This document shows positions 43,597-53,984 of a stretch of 64,000 bases of DNA, piece after piece. Source of the DNA: Sequoia sempervirens. Taxonomy: Eukaryota; Streptophyta; Pinopsida; Cupressales; Cupressaceae. Within the stretch, counting starts at the first letter, position 1. Each line of letters opens with the position of its first letter. The stretch covers positions 489,870,711-489,934,710 of the forward strand of contig VDFB02270651.1 of NCBI GenBank assembly GCA_007258455.2. Direction: 5' to 3'. Both the position numbers and the translations under genes were made by a program. The notes under the pieces are model-generated. The model saw only the letters and a program-made list of their open reading frames with translations. It had not been told where the DNA came from and made no database searches.

Positions 43597-46220
43597 TATT
43601 GTTAAAATAAAAATGTTTCAAAGAAAGATAAAATGTCGGGGATGAAGAAAGTAATAGGGATTGACGCTTCAGCCTGAAAGAGAAGGAGAGGGATGTCCCA
43701 GTCATCAAACGGATGACTAGGAAGACATATGATGGAGGTGAAGATGAAGATTAGGGATAAGGATTCCCCCTCGAGAGGACATGCGGGTTGAAGAGAACAC
43801 GGATGTGCTCTCGAAATGGATGAGATGAAGAAATGGGAGATGAGGAAGAGGATGTAAAGGGATGGATATGAAAGGATGAAAAGGCAACAGGAGGTTGGGA
43901 AACAAAAATGGATGCAGAGACCAAGATGATGTTGCCCCAGTCAAGGTACAAGCCAAAAGGGGTTGAGGATGGATGGAGTGTTGTCAATGAGGATAGGGAA
44001 GGATACATCCCAATGAGTGGTATTGATGAGGGAAGGATACATCCCAAAACACCACTAAAGGATAGGGAAGAGTACCTCCCGATGAGGATGATGAAAGTGT
44101 TGTTGACGAGGGAAGGATACATCCCAAACAACACTAAAGGGATATGGAAGAATAAAATGGGATGATGATGATGATGAGAATGATGAGAATGATTGGATCA
44201 AGGCTTGTAACAAGACTGAGAATAAGACCAAGGATATGATTAGATGATTCGGGCTAAATGGAATGGATGGGGGTTGGATAGAGATGTGAGATAAGGATGA
44301 AGGATGAATGGATGGGGGGATACATGCAAGATGATAGAATGGAAAATGAAATGCAATCCTAATGGAATTTGCCATCTTCGGAGCACTGAATCTTCGGAGC
44401 ACTGATTTTTGCTATATCATAAGACACCAAGTGCCAGGGTATGTGGAACCAAGGCGTAATAGTGTCTAATGCATGAAACAAACACAACAAACAAGAAGGC
44501 TATCCCAAAACTCCAAGGTCACAAAGACCTTGGTCGGGCTAGGTATTGAGATAACCACAAGCACAAAAGGATGCCCCAGCATAACACAAGACCTTGGGAA
44601 TCTTGGTGGGTACTACGTGGGACAACCAAGAAGACACAATCAAACAAAAGATCAAGATATGCCCCTATGTGGACCAATCAAAACACGCCATAATATGATG
44701 GATCATGGCGGCCTTGACAAGTGATTATAGGGAGCTCAAATGATAAACAAAAGCCAAAAGCATCAAAAAATTGCAATCAATTTCAAATTTCCTTTGCCAT
44801 AGGATCAAGGGGATAGATGGGATGGATGAGGTATGTTAGGAAGGATGCATCTTATTGAGACCGATGATGGATACTAAGCTAAAAGATTGATATGACGTAG
44901 GATATTCAAAACTGATTGGATTTGTTGATACAAATGGGTCTTGTTTGTTAAGAACCAGCTAGATAAGGGCATACCGTGATGACACGACACAAGGGAGAGA
45001 AGACATGAGACTAACACACCCTAAAGACGTAGGGGCTCAGGGGTCGATCAAAGATTAGCCTTGCCTACGTAAAAGCGCAGAGCCCTCGTAGTTCGATAAA
45101 AGGCAGACGACCATGGATAAAAGTAGAAAGAGGATGATGAAGACTAATGATGGATGACAAGGACTAGAGAGACAAAGGCAAAGATTGATGATAGATGATA
45201 AAGGAGTGGATGGACAGAGCAAAAGGACCAACGCTAGGAGATGGAGGAGAAAAGTGGACAATGAAGATCGATGATGGAACCCCGGGGGCAGATCAAGTGA
45301 CTGACCTTGCCTACGTGAAAGCGCAGGGGCAACGTAGTTTGACAAAAGGCCACAGATAAGTGATGGGTGAAAGATGATGAGATAACCCTAGATAAGGGGT
45401 TAAAATGACGGAACTAACACGATGGAACAAGATAGACCTATTGGATTGGATTGGAGGATAGTGACTATATAAAGCTCAGGGATGGGATAGTTATCCAAAT
45501 CATCAAAGATGAAGTGGACGAATGACATGCCATATAGATGAATGATGAAGTGATGAATGATGAGATAGAAAAGATGTGCAAAAGAAGCAGAAGTGATGAT
45601 GATAAGATAGATGACATTGGATTGAGTGGGGAAAAGCCTATAGCTAGATACTAATGACAAGGGATTATGAGATGGGATGAGGGGAGAGGATGGGGGAGGA
45701 AAAGGATTGTTTGGGTGGATTGGATAGAGGGATAAGAATTTGGATGAGGGAAAGGTGACCAAATGGATAGATGAATGATTCTTGGAACTAGAAGGTGAAG
45801 GGTGGGAACAGGTGGAAGATTACTCAGAATGAGTAAACGATTGATCAAGATTATGGAATGAGAGTTTGAAATGATAGAAGGAGGTTTGATGAATGTTTGA
45901 GATGATAGGAGGTTCGATGAAGTGTTGAGATGATAGATGAAGGTTCAAAGTAGATGAATGGTTACATGGAATGAGTGAATGGATTTATTAGAATGGATGA
46001 ATAGGAAAAAATTTAAGAAGATGGAGGGAGGGATCTTAAGACTTTGTTCGGTATCCAAAGACATTGACTGCAGATGGATGAAAGCCCAAATTAGGGGTTT
46101 GGTTAAGCTTAGATTGGGATAAGATTAAAGCTCATATGAGGATTGGATTGAAGACTAGAATGATTGAAGGATATGATTGGATTGATTCTACACCGAGTTT
46201 CGGGGCTTAAGGGATGTAAG
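43597..46220. repeat. Purine-rich degenerate GGATGA repeats, LARD interior
   Basis: The + strand is dominated by GGATGA/GATGAAG/GGAGAG words. Local repeats include GAGGGAAGGATACATCCCAA (about 44003, 44029, 44109), ATCTTCGGAGCACTGA twice at 44371-44406, and CTTGCCTACGTRAAAGCGCAG at 45060 and 45304, part of a roughly 245-bp duplication. Minus-strand frames are Pro/His/Ser/Leu-rich translations of this and are not called as genes. Confidence 0.6.
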
Positions 46221-46680
46221 GTGTTGACAAGCAAATTTTTTCAAATTTAGCAATTTTCAAAAATTGTCAAATTTTTCTATTTTAGGAAACCTCACGAATA
46301 TACTTTCGAGAGTCCAAATTTTTGCCAAGAAATACCCAATATTGAGATAGGATGAATTGCCAACTAACATCCCAAATTTGAGATATGCATTTCAAGTTAT
46401 GAGCGAAAACATTTTTTCAAAATGCTGAAAAAAATATTAAATTGGGATTTTGAGGGTCAAGATGAAAATTTGAGGCCCCAAAAATGTGCCAAAACAAGTT
46501 CCAACGATTTTTAAAGAACTAGTAAGAAATCCACTTGTTATCTCATAACGCAACCACCCGTCAAATTTCAGCTCAAAAGGACACTTGAGTCAAAAGTTAT
46601 GGCCTCCGAAAGTTTCAGTATAAAAATCAAAAATCAATTTTGAAAATTTCAACACATGGGTTTTGTTGGCAGGGGGAAAT
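46221..46680. other. AT-richer block inside the LARD
   Basis: Compositionally unlike its purine-rich neighbours. Contains TCAAATTTCAGCTCAAAAGG, then TTGAGTCAAAAGTTATGGCC, which resembles wording in the LTRs at 4277 and 59499 (GGATCAAAANTTATGGC). Possibly a remnant of an older LTR. Confidence 0.35.
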
Positions 46681-46769
46681 TAGAAAATGGGTCGGAGGCA
46701 GATTTTGAAAATTTTTTTGTATTTTTGCGCCAGGAGGGGGACATTAGGTGGTGGGATAGGGGTGCACCA

Positions 46770-47180
46770 TAGTGGGGCGTATGCCCCAGGCCGCGAGGCG
46801 AACACGCCCCGGCTAGGGCGGAGGCCGCCCCAGCCGCAGGGCAGATACGCCCCGAAAAGGGGCAGAGATGCCCCGGGAGCGCGGAGATGCCCCGACGGGG
46901 CGAACACACCCCGGGAGGGCGCAGATGCCACGGGAGGGCGTACACGCCCCAGGAGGGCGCAGACGCCCCGACGGGGAGTACACGCCCTGGGAGGGCAGAG
47001 ACGCCCCGATGGGGCGGACACGCCCCAAGAGGGCGGAGATGCCCAAGGAGGGTACAAGCGCCCCAATGGGGTGTACACACCTCAGGAGGGCGCAGACGCC
47101 CCGACGGGGCAGGCACGCCCCGGGGAGGAGCAGAGCTGCCCCAGAGAAGGGCGGACACGCCCCGAGGGGCGAAGCCACTG
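46770..47180. repeat. GC-rich minisatellite, GGGCG-hairpin core
   Basis: About 20 degenerate copies of an 18-20-bp unit such as GAGGGCGCAGACGCCCC and GGGGCGGACACGCCCC. All six frames stay open because of composition, giving Arg/Gly/Pro-rich translations that are not genes. The core recurs at 52108-52230 and 53036-53910. Confidence 0.8.
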
Positions 47181-48300
47181 CGACAAAGAAAAGTAGAAAG
47201 AGGGACGGGGCGATGAACACGGAGAAAAGATAAGAGATTGAAAAGATGTGTAAGAGAAGCAAAAGTGAGGGGGATGAGATAAAGGGCATCGGGTTGGATG
47301 GAAGGAGGCCTATAGCCAAATACCAATGACAAGGGATTGTGAGATGGGATGAGGATAAAGATGAAAGAATGGATGAAGGATGGGAGGGATTGTTTGGATG
47401 GATAGGAATACAAGGATTGGGAGATGAAAGGGATGCTAGTATAAATGGATATGAAGATAAGGATGGGGAGATGGAAGGGATGTTATGATAGATGGATAGG
47501 GACAGAAGGATTGGGAGATGAAAGGGATGCTAGGATAGATTGATACAAAGATACCAATGGGGAGATGGAAGGGATGCTATGATAGATGGATAGGGAGATG
47601 AAGGGATGTTATGATAGATGATGTATCCAAGGACTATGTCACAAAGGAAGGAGATTCCCCCACTCTAGATATGTCATATATGAGGAGACATGAAGGATAG
47701 AAGACAAGTGGATGGGAAGATAAAGGAGATAACTAGATGAGGATAGGATGGGTGACTAAGGAATATGACAGAGCATGGATGAAGGGAATGTATACCAAGA
47801 GGTGGCCAAAGCATGTATAGATAGGTGCCCCTGTTTTGATCAAGATAAATGGGAGATAAATGGCATATGATGGTAGGATGCGGAAGATAGGTGGGATGGA
47901 GGGGTTTTATGAAGAGGACGGATAACAGAAAGATGGGTGCATAGCGGGAAGCATAGAAGGAAGCATAGTGGGAATGCATATCAGGGAGTTGCCCCCAAGT
48001 ATAGATGGGGATTTACGCATGACGCCTATTTTCCAGGTTTTCATCATGGTACTTATCCAAGGCACTTGTTTGCCAAGTTTTCACCATTGGACGAATTTTT
48101 TTTTTTACTATTTTATTTTATTTTTTGATCTTTTTAATTTTATTTTTTTTTATATATATTTTTTTAGATTTTTGACTTTTTGGATGTCATGCAGAAGGAG
48201 ATGGGTAAGGATAAGGAAGTGGATAAGTAGGTTTAGAAGACATGTAATAAGGATCAAGGTGTTAAGAGCCCATGTTTGAAGTGACTGTTGGATGTTGGTA
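47181..48300. repeat. Purine-rich minisatellites
   Basis: At 47410-47625, roughly 50-60-bp units of GGGAGATGAAAGGGATGCTA followed by GGATAGATGGATAGGGA, four to five copies. A T-rich patch (TTTTTTTTTACTATTTTATT) lies at 48099-48170. Confidence 0.65.
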
Positions 48301-49413
48301 CAACCTTATTAGGATCATGTAAGAGGATGAATTAGAGGGATTTGATGGGGAAGATACATGGGATAATGGATGGGATGTTGCAAAGGGTATGAATGGAATG
48401 ATGGGGTGGATATGTGATGGGGAGATGTGTTCAAGACCAACATTGGCACATGTGGTGGTGTATGTGAAAAGATAATAGGATTAAGGTATGGAGAATGTGG
48501 GGATAATGGAGGAGATGGAATGGTGAATTTCGGGACATAAGGACCCAAAACAGACTTAGGAGATGAAAGGGGTGTACGATTAGCTTTTGGATTATCAACT
48601 TTGGATGTTCTTACAGATTTTTCATGTGATGCATTGCATCTTTTTTCTTTGGGATCCACATGGTTTTGATCTTTGCTTTGGTGGGTCTTTGTGGCCTACA
48701 GATTTGATGTAGATTTAGATTTTTCTTCTCTTCACCATGTCTTTTGGAGGGGACATGGGGAGCCTTAGATTCATGTGGATGTTTGAATTTATGCATGTTT
48801 TCTTTAACAGCCAAAGTGCATTTAGTAGCCATGGGATGGGTGTGAAGAGATGGATGATGTGGAGTGACGAAGGTAGGAGTATGGGGATTATGTGTAGACA
48901 GAGGATGTGCGGGTATGTGCCTTTGTTGATCCTAATTAGGGGACATGTGAGAGGGATCTTTATGATGGATGAGATGGATAGGTGATGAATGAATGAAAGG
49001 ATGAGATGAGGAGGTGATCTTGGGATATATGGACCCAAGATGGATGGAGTGGATGAAGGATGGGATATGGTAGATGGAGGGATGTAAGGACCCAAAATGG
49101 ATGGAGCAGATGAAGGAGGGATATGGACGATGGTTTTGAGGCGATACAATAGAAGAGGAGGGATGGCAACATATGATTTAGTGGGGCGATGGGAAGAGCT
49201 GACATTTCATTTGGAAAAGGTTCGTTGAGGATGTCTAGAGGTTGTATCAACAACTTTAGATTGTGAGGCTTGGGAAATAGGTCCAAGACCTTGCATGCAG
49301 ACTTGTTCTTTGACTTGGATGGGCTCTAAAATACCTTGCTCATGAATGCCTAGACCCTTTCCTTGATAGTTCATTCTCTTGAGCATTCGATCTAGGACAG
49401 GATTTGTGTTATT
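48301..49413 (-). other. Degraded Pro/His/Ser-rich coding-like region
   Basis: Minus-strand frames (48315-48659, 48715-49149, 48960-49286) overlap in different phases with similar composition and repeated GPYIPPS-like words. They may be decayed parts of the ORF that reads better at 49414-51153. No domain recognised. Confidence 0.3.
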
Positions 49414-50283
49414 CTAAAAACATGATGCAAGTCCATTATTAGGTGGAGGATGATGGGTGGTAAATACACTATGCTTTTCTTCTACGAGGAGGCCACCATG
49501 GAAGAATGTGAGAGTACCAAGGGGATATGCAAGCAGTGTAGGTATAGCAGTTTTAGGCGATGATGGGGGATCATGAGAGGTAGATGGTGGGATAGCAGCA
49601 TGTGGATAGGTGATATTAGGAGAGGGATTAGGGGATATGATAGGATCTGGATTTGTGGTAGCAGGCACATGCGATGGAGATGAAGATGGAGCGGTGGAGA
49701 CAAGGGGATCATGGGGTGGAATGGATGGGGGACTGCGATCTTGAGGTGAACTAGATAGGATGGTAGGATCTTGATCTAGAGAAGGGGATATGTTGGCATG
49801 CTTTGGATTAGAATCTTGGCATGATGCATCTTGTGTGGATGGAAGGATGACAGAGTGTTGGAGAGACTCTTCAAGTTGGGGAGATGTAAGGATGGAGGAT
49901 TCGATGCAGTCATCAGAATGGATTTGGGCGTCATTGATGGGTTCGATGACTCTTGGAGTAGGAGGTAGATGTTCAATGTATTCAACGGATTTAAAGGATG
50001 TGATGGTAGGAGATGGGGGATCAGGGGATTCAGAGGGTGTGATGGTAGGAGATAGGGGCCCAATGGATTCAGAGGATGTGATGGTAGGATATGGGGGCCC
50101 AATGGATTCAGAGGATGTGATGGTAGGACATGGGGGCTCGATGGATTCATAGGATGTGATGGTAGGACATGGGGGCTTGATGGATTCATAGGATGTGATG
50201 GTTTCATTAGTGATAGGTGTTGAGTGGAGAAGGGTCTCGTCACTAACGACCATGGATGATGGGTTGGGATGGCATGGTTCCAT
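49414..50283 (-). CDS. Repeat-containing Ser/Pro/Thr-rich ORF of the LARD, unknown function
   Basis: Open for 289 codons from ATG at 50283, the longest frame in the window. The N-terminal third consists of six 13-residue repeats of the type TITSSESIGPPYP (residues about 28-106), matching a 39-bp tandem repeat in DNA. The rest is Ser/Pro/Asp/His-rich (ILPSTQDASCQDSNPKHANI, DPTILSSSPQDRSPPSIPP), low in hydrophobics and without membrane segments, so it would be disordered. It may be a real element-specific product or an accident of composition. Its lack of stops across repeat and non-repeat parts is mild evidence for coding. No homologue recognised. Confidence 0.35.
   Translation of the reverse strand: MEPCHPNPSSMVVSDETLLHSTPITNETITSYESIKPPCPTITSYESIEPPCPTITSSESIGPPYPTITSSESIGPLSPTITPSESPDPPSPTITSFKSVEYIEHLPPTPRVIEPINDAQIHSDDCIESSILTSPQLEESLQHSVILPSTQDASCQDSNPKHANISPSLDQDPTILSSSPQDRSPPSIPPHDPLVSTAPSSSPSHVPATTNPDPIISPNPSPNITYPHAAIPPSTSHDPPSSPKTAIPTLLAYPLGTLTFFHGGLLVEEKHSVFTTHHPPPNNGLASCF
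49985..50215. repeat. 39-bp tandem repeat, six copies
   Basis: The unit GATGTGATGGTAGGAGATGG then GGGATCAGGGGATTCAGAG recurs at 39-bp spacing. Being a multiple of three, it keeps the minus-strand frame open. Confidence 0.85.
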
Positions 50284-50664
50284 GACTGCAATGTGTGGAG
50301 TGGGGGATGTTTCCTTTGTTATAAGTCCTTGGAGAACTTCTAAAATGAGATACTTGCATATGGTTGGCTTGGCTAGGGTGGTAGAAATGGATGAGGGATT
50401 ATGGATTGGTGGACTAGGGTTAGCTAGAGGAATGGGATTGAATGTAGGACTATGAGTAGATGGGGATTAGGATTGGATGGAGGACTAGGAGTAGATGGAT
50501 GAATGGGATTGGATGGAGGACTAGGATGGAGGACTAGGATTGGATGGAGAGTTAAGGTAAGGATATTGGAGTGGTAGAATTAAGATAGGGGGACATGGAT
50601 TGTGGATTAGGACAGGACAAGAGGATGTGGGGATGAATTATAATAAGGGTATTGGGATGGTGGA
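50284..50664. repeat. Short G/A-rich minisatellite
   Basis: Variants of GGATTGGATGGAGGACTAG at 50440-50560, followed by GGATTAGGATRGG words. No gene. Confidence 0.55.
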
Positions 50665-51153
50665 TTAGGATGGGATATGTGGATGTAGGATTAAGTAGGG
50701 AAATGTGGATGTAGGATTAAGATAGGAAGGTATGAATGTAGGATTAGAGTGAGTAGATTGGCATGGAAGATTAGGGTAGTGGGTATATGCAGATGAAGGA
50801 TTTAGATAGGAGGATGTGGATGGGGGATTAGGATAGGGGTATTGAGATGGTAGACTAGGATAAGAGGATGCAGGTGTTGGATAAGAGGATGATGTAGATG
50901 AAGGGTATGATGGATATGATGGATATCCCTTATCAAAGGTAGTAGAAGCAACATGATTAGGCATGGATGAAGACATAACGGGATAACTCAAGGGGGTGAT
51001 TGGATTTTGGAAAGTGGGTGGAGAAAGATTACTAGCAATGATAGTGTCAAGGGGGTCTATGTCATATTCCTCTTGATCAACAAGACTTTCGTTATCGTTG
51101 TCAATGTAATTAGGGTTTCCCTTGACCACTATTGATGGAGGATAAGGATTCAT
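50665..51153 (-). CDS. Tyr/Pro/Ser-rich ORF at the 5' end of the LARD, unknown function
   Basis: 162 codons from ATG 51153. The first 60 residues look like ordinary protein (IVVKGNPNYIDNDNESLVDQ, EEYDIDPLDTIIASNLSPP); the remainder is made of short YPNP/SYPS/YLNPSS repeats like a low-complexity prion-type or gag-like tail. It is the first sizeable frame after the leader on the element's coding strand, the place where gag normally starts, so it may be a relic or replacement of gag. No capsid or zinc knuckle is seen. Confidence 0.4.
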   Translation of the reverse strand: MNPYPPSIVVKGNPNYIDNDNESLVDQEEYDIDPLDTIIASNLSPPTFQNPITPLSYPVMSSSMPNHVASTTFDKGYPSYPSYPSSTSSSYPTPASSYPSLPSQYPYPNPPSTSSYLNPSSAYTHYPNLPCQSTHSNPTFIPSYLNPTSTFPYLILHPHIPS

Positions 51154-52080
51154 GATGGTGAAAGGATAAAGAGGATGGATAAAATATTTTGGATGGGAAT
51201 GGATTAAAGCTCAAATCTAGATTTTGGTCAAGCTTAGATTAAGATTGGACTAAAGCTCAGATTAGGATGATTGGATGATGTGATGGGATTGATTATGATG
51301 ATAAGATTTGATTATCAAAAGATGATTGCGACACCGAATCTACTTCGAGGTGGAAGTAGATTGATTGGGTCGAAGGTGATGTGATTGGATTGGATTGGAT
51401 AAGGTTGATTGGATTTTGATTGAATAGATTGGATTGGATAGGATTATAGTGATAGAATGAATGTGATTTGATTGATTGGGTAATTGGATGTTTTGACAAA
51501 ATGATTGGATTTGATAGATTTAGATGATTAGATGGGTATGATTGGATGATGAAAGATGTGAGAGAGACCTTGAGTTTAATCAAAGGAAGTTACCCTTAGT
51601 GACCTAGAGCTTAAGAGGATGATCCCAGCACCAAATCCACCTTAAGATAGGAATGGGTTGATTGGGCCGAGTATGATAACTTACGACACTGAATTTACCT
51701 CAAGATGGAAGCAAATTGATTTGGGTCAAAGTTAGAGACTAATAATCAAGTTCAAGTACTATGGTCAATTTGGGGTAACCACTTTGTAATACAAGGTTAG
51801 GATGATTTGGTTATGCAAATGGTAAAATTATGGCATTCATTAGATGAGGATATGGACTTTTGAATGGATTAGGGAAATATTAAAACAGACAGGTGGATTG
51901 AAGATAATTGTGGAGAATGAATAGGGATTTAGAATGGTTAAACGGAAGCTTGGAATGATAGAATGAAGGTTTAAACAGACCAAATGGAGGCCTAGGATGA
52001 TGAGATAATGGTTGGGAATGATTAAATGATGGTTTAGAGGCTAAACAGATCCAAATGGGGTGATTTCGGGTGTTCAGGAG
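51154..52080. other. LARD leader region
   Basis: Noncoding. Includes repeated GATTGGATTGGAT words (51370-51560) and two copies of a TCGAGGTGGAAGTAGATTGA-like motif (about 51343 and 51695). Confidence 0.45.
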
Positions 52081-52107
52081 GGAAAATTCACCCCTTTGCA
52101 GCAAACC

Positions 52108-52230
52108 AGGGGCATAATCGCCTCACTGTGGTAAAAACAGGGGCGTAATCGCCCCACTGCGGTAAAACAGGGGCATAATCGCCTCACTATAGTAAAAACA
52201 GGGGCATAATCGCCCCACTATGGTAAAACA
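52108..52230. repeat. 31-bp hairpin repeats, four copies
   Basis: Unit AGGGGCGTAATCGCCCCACT then GCGGTAAAAAC at 52108, 52139, 52169 and 52200. Each contains the inverted pair GGGGCG/CGCCCC around TAAT, with some arms mutated. Confidence 0.85.
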
Positions 52231-53035
52231 GAGGCTTGGTTTGATGCAAATGATTATGGCAAGGACTTTAAAATGACAATGATAAGGCCAAATTGTCAAA
52301 ATTTCACTAGTTTCTCATAAGAAAACATTTTCAAGCAAATACAACCCTATGATTAGTGTTAAGGGTATGGCCAAAGAGGTCTTAATATAGGATGCACAAG
52401 GTGTCTAGGGAGTCCTCAATATTCTCTTGGTACGTGAGGCACAACCGTGAACACCAGCCCATCACACGCATGAGTCAGGAACCCCAGCGAGATACTGAAG
52501 GGCTCGGACCAACTCTTCATGTCTATCTAGGTATCACCCTAGCTTTGACACTCCGCCAATTATGACGTGACTGGATTGGGGTACGACTTTTGCTCTCCCC
52601 CCTTTATATACCCTACCGGTACGTGTGGTTGGAATCGTCCCTTGGGGTGATGAAATCCCCAAGTAGGTCCCACTATATAGAAAGCACTAACTGTCTCCAA
52701 CTACTCCCTAGGCTCACACGAAGTGAAAGGGGAAAGTGAAAACAAGCTAATGCTCCCTTTGGGTAACACAAAAATACAAGCACAACAAGCAATGAATATT
52801 ACTCCCTCTAATTAAACTATGTTCTTAGATTAATGCAAACAGCAAGGATAGTTTAAAAGGTTTGAGCAAATGGATAGCCCTGCAAGCAAATGTTAGATGT
52901 TTTATCCTGCTTTCTCCATCAACTTCACAAGAATGTGCTACAAGAAGTTAGCAAAAAACACATGTATCCTTGCAAGAACAATGTTAATGAGAAAATAGCA
53001 AAGAAAACCGAAGCCAAGATAATAATTTTACCTTC
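52231..53035. other. LARD leader, non-repetitive part
   Basis: Higher-complexity noncoding stretch, with GC-richer wording at 52430-52720 (CACTCCGCCAATTATGACGT, CCTACCGGTACGTGTGG). No frame, tRNA cloverleaf or splice structure was recognised. Confidence 0.4.
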
Positions 53036-53067
53036 CAAGGGGCGCTGTCGCCCTTCTGCAGCAAAAC

Positions 53068-53160
53068 AGGGGCGTAATCACCTCACTGCGGTAAAAACAG
53101 GGGCGTAATCGCCCCACTATGGTAAAAACAGGGGTGTAGTCACCCCACTGCGAAAAAGTG
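53068..53160. repeat. 31-bp hairpin repeats, three copies
   Basis: Copies start at 53068, 53099 and 53130, in exact 31-bp register, same unit as 52108-52230. Confidence 0.85.
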
Positions 53161-53178
53161 AGCACAAATTTCAGCCTA

Positions 53179-53789
53179 GGGGGCGTAATCACCTCGCTGC
53201 AGTAAAGTGTTAGCACAAAAGCAACTTTCAGCCCAAGAGGGCACAGACGCCCTTTTACAGTAAAGTATTAGCACAAAAACAATTTTCAGCCCAAGAGGGC
53301 GCAGACGCCCCACTGCAAAAAAGTGTTAGCACAAAAAAAAAATTCAGCCCAAGAGGGTGCAAACGCCCCACTGCAGTAAAGTGTTAGGACAAAAACAATT
53401 TCTAGCACAAGAGGGCGCAGATGCCCCACTGCAGTAAAGTGTTAGCACAAATACAATTTTCAGCCCAAGAGGGCGCATACGCCCCACTGCAGTAAAGTGT
53501 TAGCACAAAAACACTTTTTAGCCCAAGAGGGCGTAGATGCCCCACTATAGTAAAGTATTAGCACAAAAACAATTTTCAGCCTAAGAGGGCACAGACACCC
53601 CACTGCAGTAAAGTGTTAGCACAAAAACAATTTTCAGCCCAAGAGGGCGCAGACACCCCACTGTAGTAAAGTGTTAGCACAAAAACAAGTTTCAGCCAAG
53701 GTGGGTGCAGTCGCCCTTCTGCAGAAAAGTATTAGCACAAAAACAAGTTTCAGCCAAGGTAGGTGCAGTCGCCCCACTACAGTAAAAAT
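53179..53789. repeat. 58-bp tandem array, eleven copies
   Basis: Unit GAGGGCGCAGACGCCCCACT, then GCAGTAAAGTGTTAGCACAA, then AAACAATTTTCAGCCCAA. Starts at 53179, 53237, 53295, 53353, 53411, 53469, 53527, 53585, 53643, 53701 and 53759, with no register slip. Looks like the 31-bp hairpin unit with a 27-bp extension. Confidence 0.9.
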
Positions 53790-53912
53790 AGGGGTGTAAT
53801 CGCCTCACTGCGGTAAAAACAGGGGCGTAGTCACCCCACTGCGGTAAAACAGGGGCGTAATCGCCCCACTGTGGTAAAAACAGGGGCGTAGTCGCCCCAC
53901 TGTGATGTGTTC
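53790..53912. repeat. 31-bp hairpin repeats, four copies
   Basis: Copies at 53790, 53821, 53851 and 53882. Completes the leader-proximal array next to the primer site. Confidence 0.85.
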
Positions 53913-53959
53913 CTGCAAAAGTCTCAACAACAGCAAACGTGAAGTAAGGAACCCATTTG

Positions 53960-53984
53960 TGGGTCCCACCGGGCATGCCAAAAA
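53960..53984 (-). promoter_or_regulatory. LARD primer-binding site region
   Basis: Minus strand next to the LTR: TTTTTGGCATGCCCGGTGG. By position this should be the tRNA primer site; the tRNA was not identified. Confidence 0.4.

Noticed and set aside
46649..47413. Overlapping long open frames on both strands in the GC-rich array (up to 254 codons)
   Set aside because: All frames stay open because the 18-20-bp GC-rich repeat lacks stop words. Translations are Arg/Gly/Pro/Ala repeats with no independent support.
52430..52720. tRNA-like or structured RNA gene in the GC-richer leader of the LARD
   Set aside because: No cloverleaf with conserved TTCGA arm could be drawn.
53179..53789. Regular repeat array resembling CRISPR
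   Set aside because: The 58-bp units are contiguous without unique spacers and lie in a plant retroelement leader.
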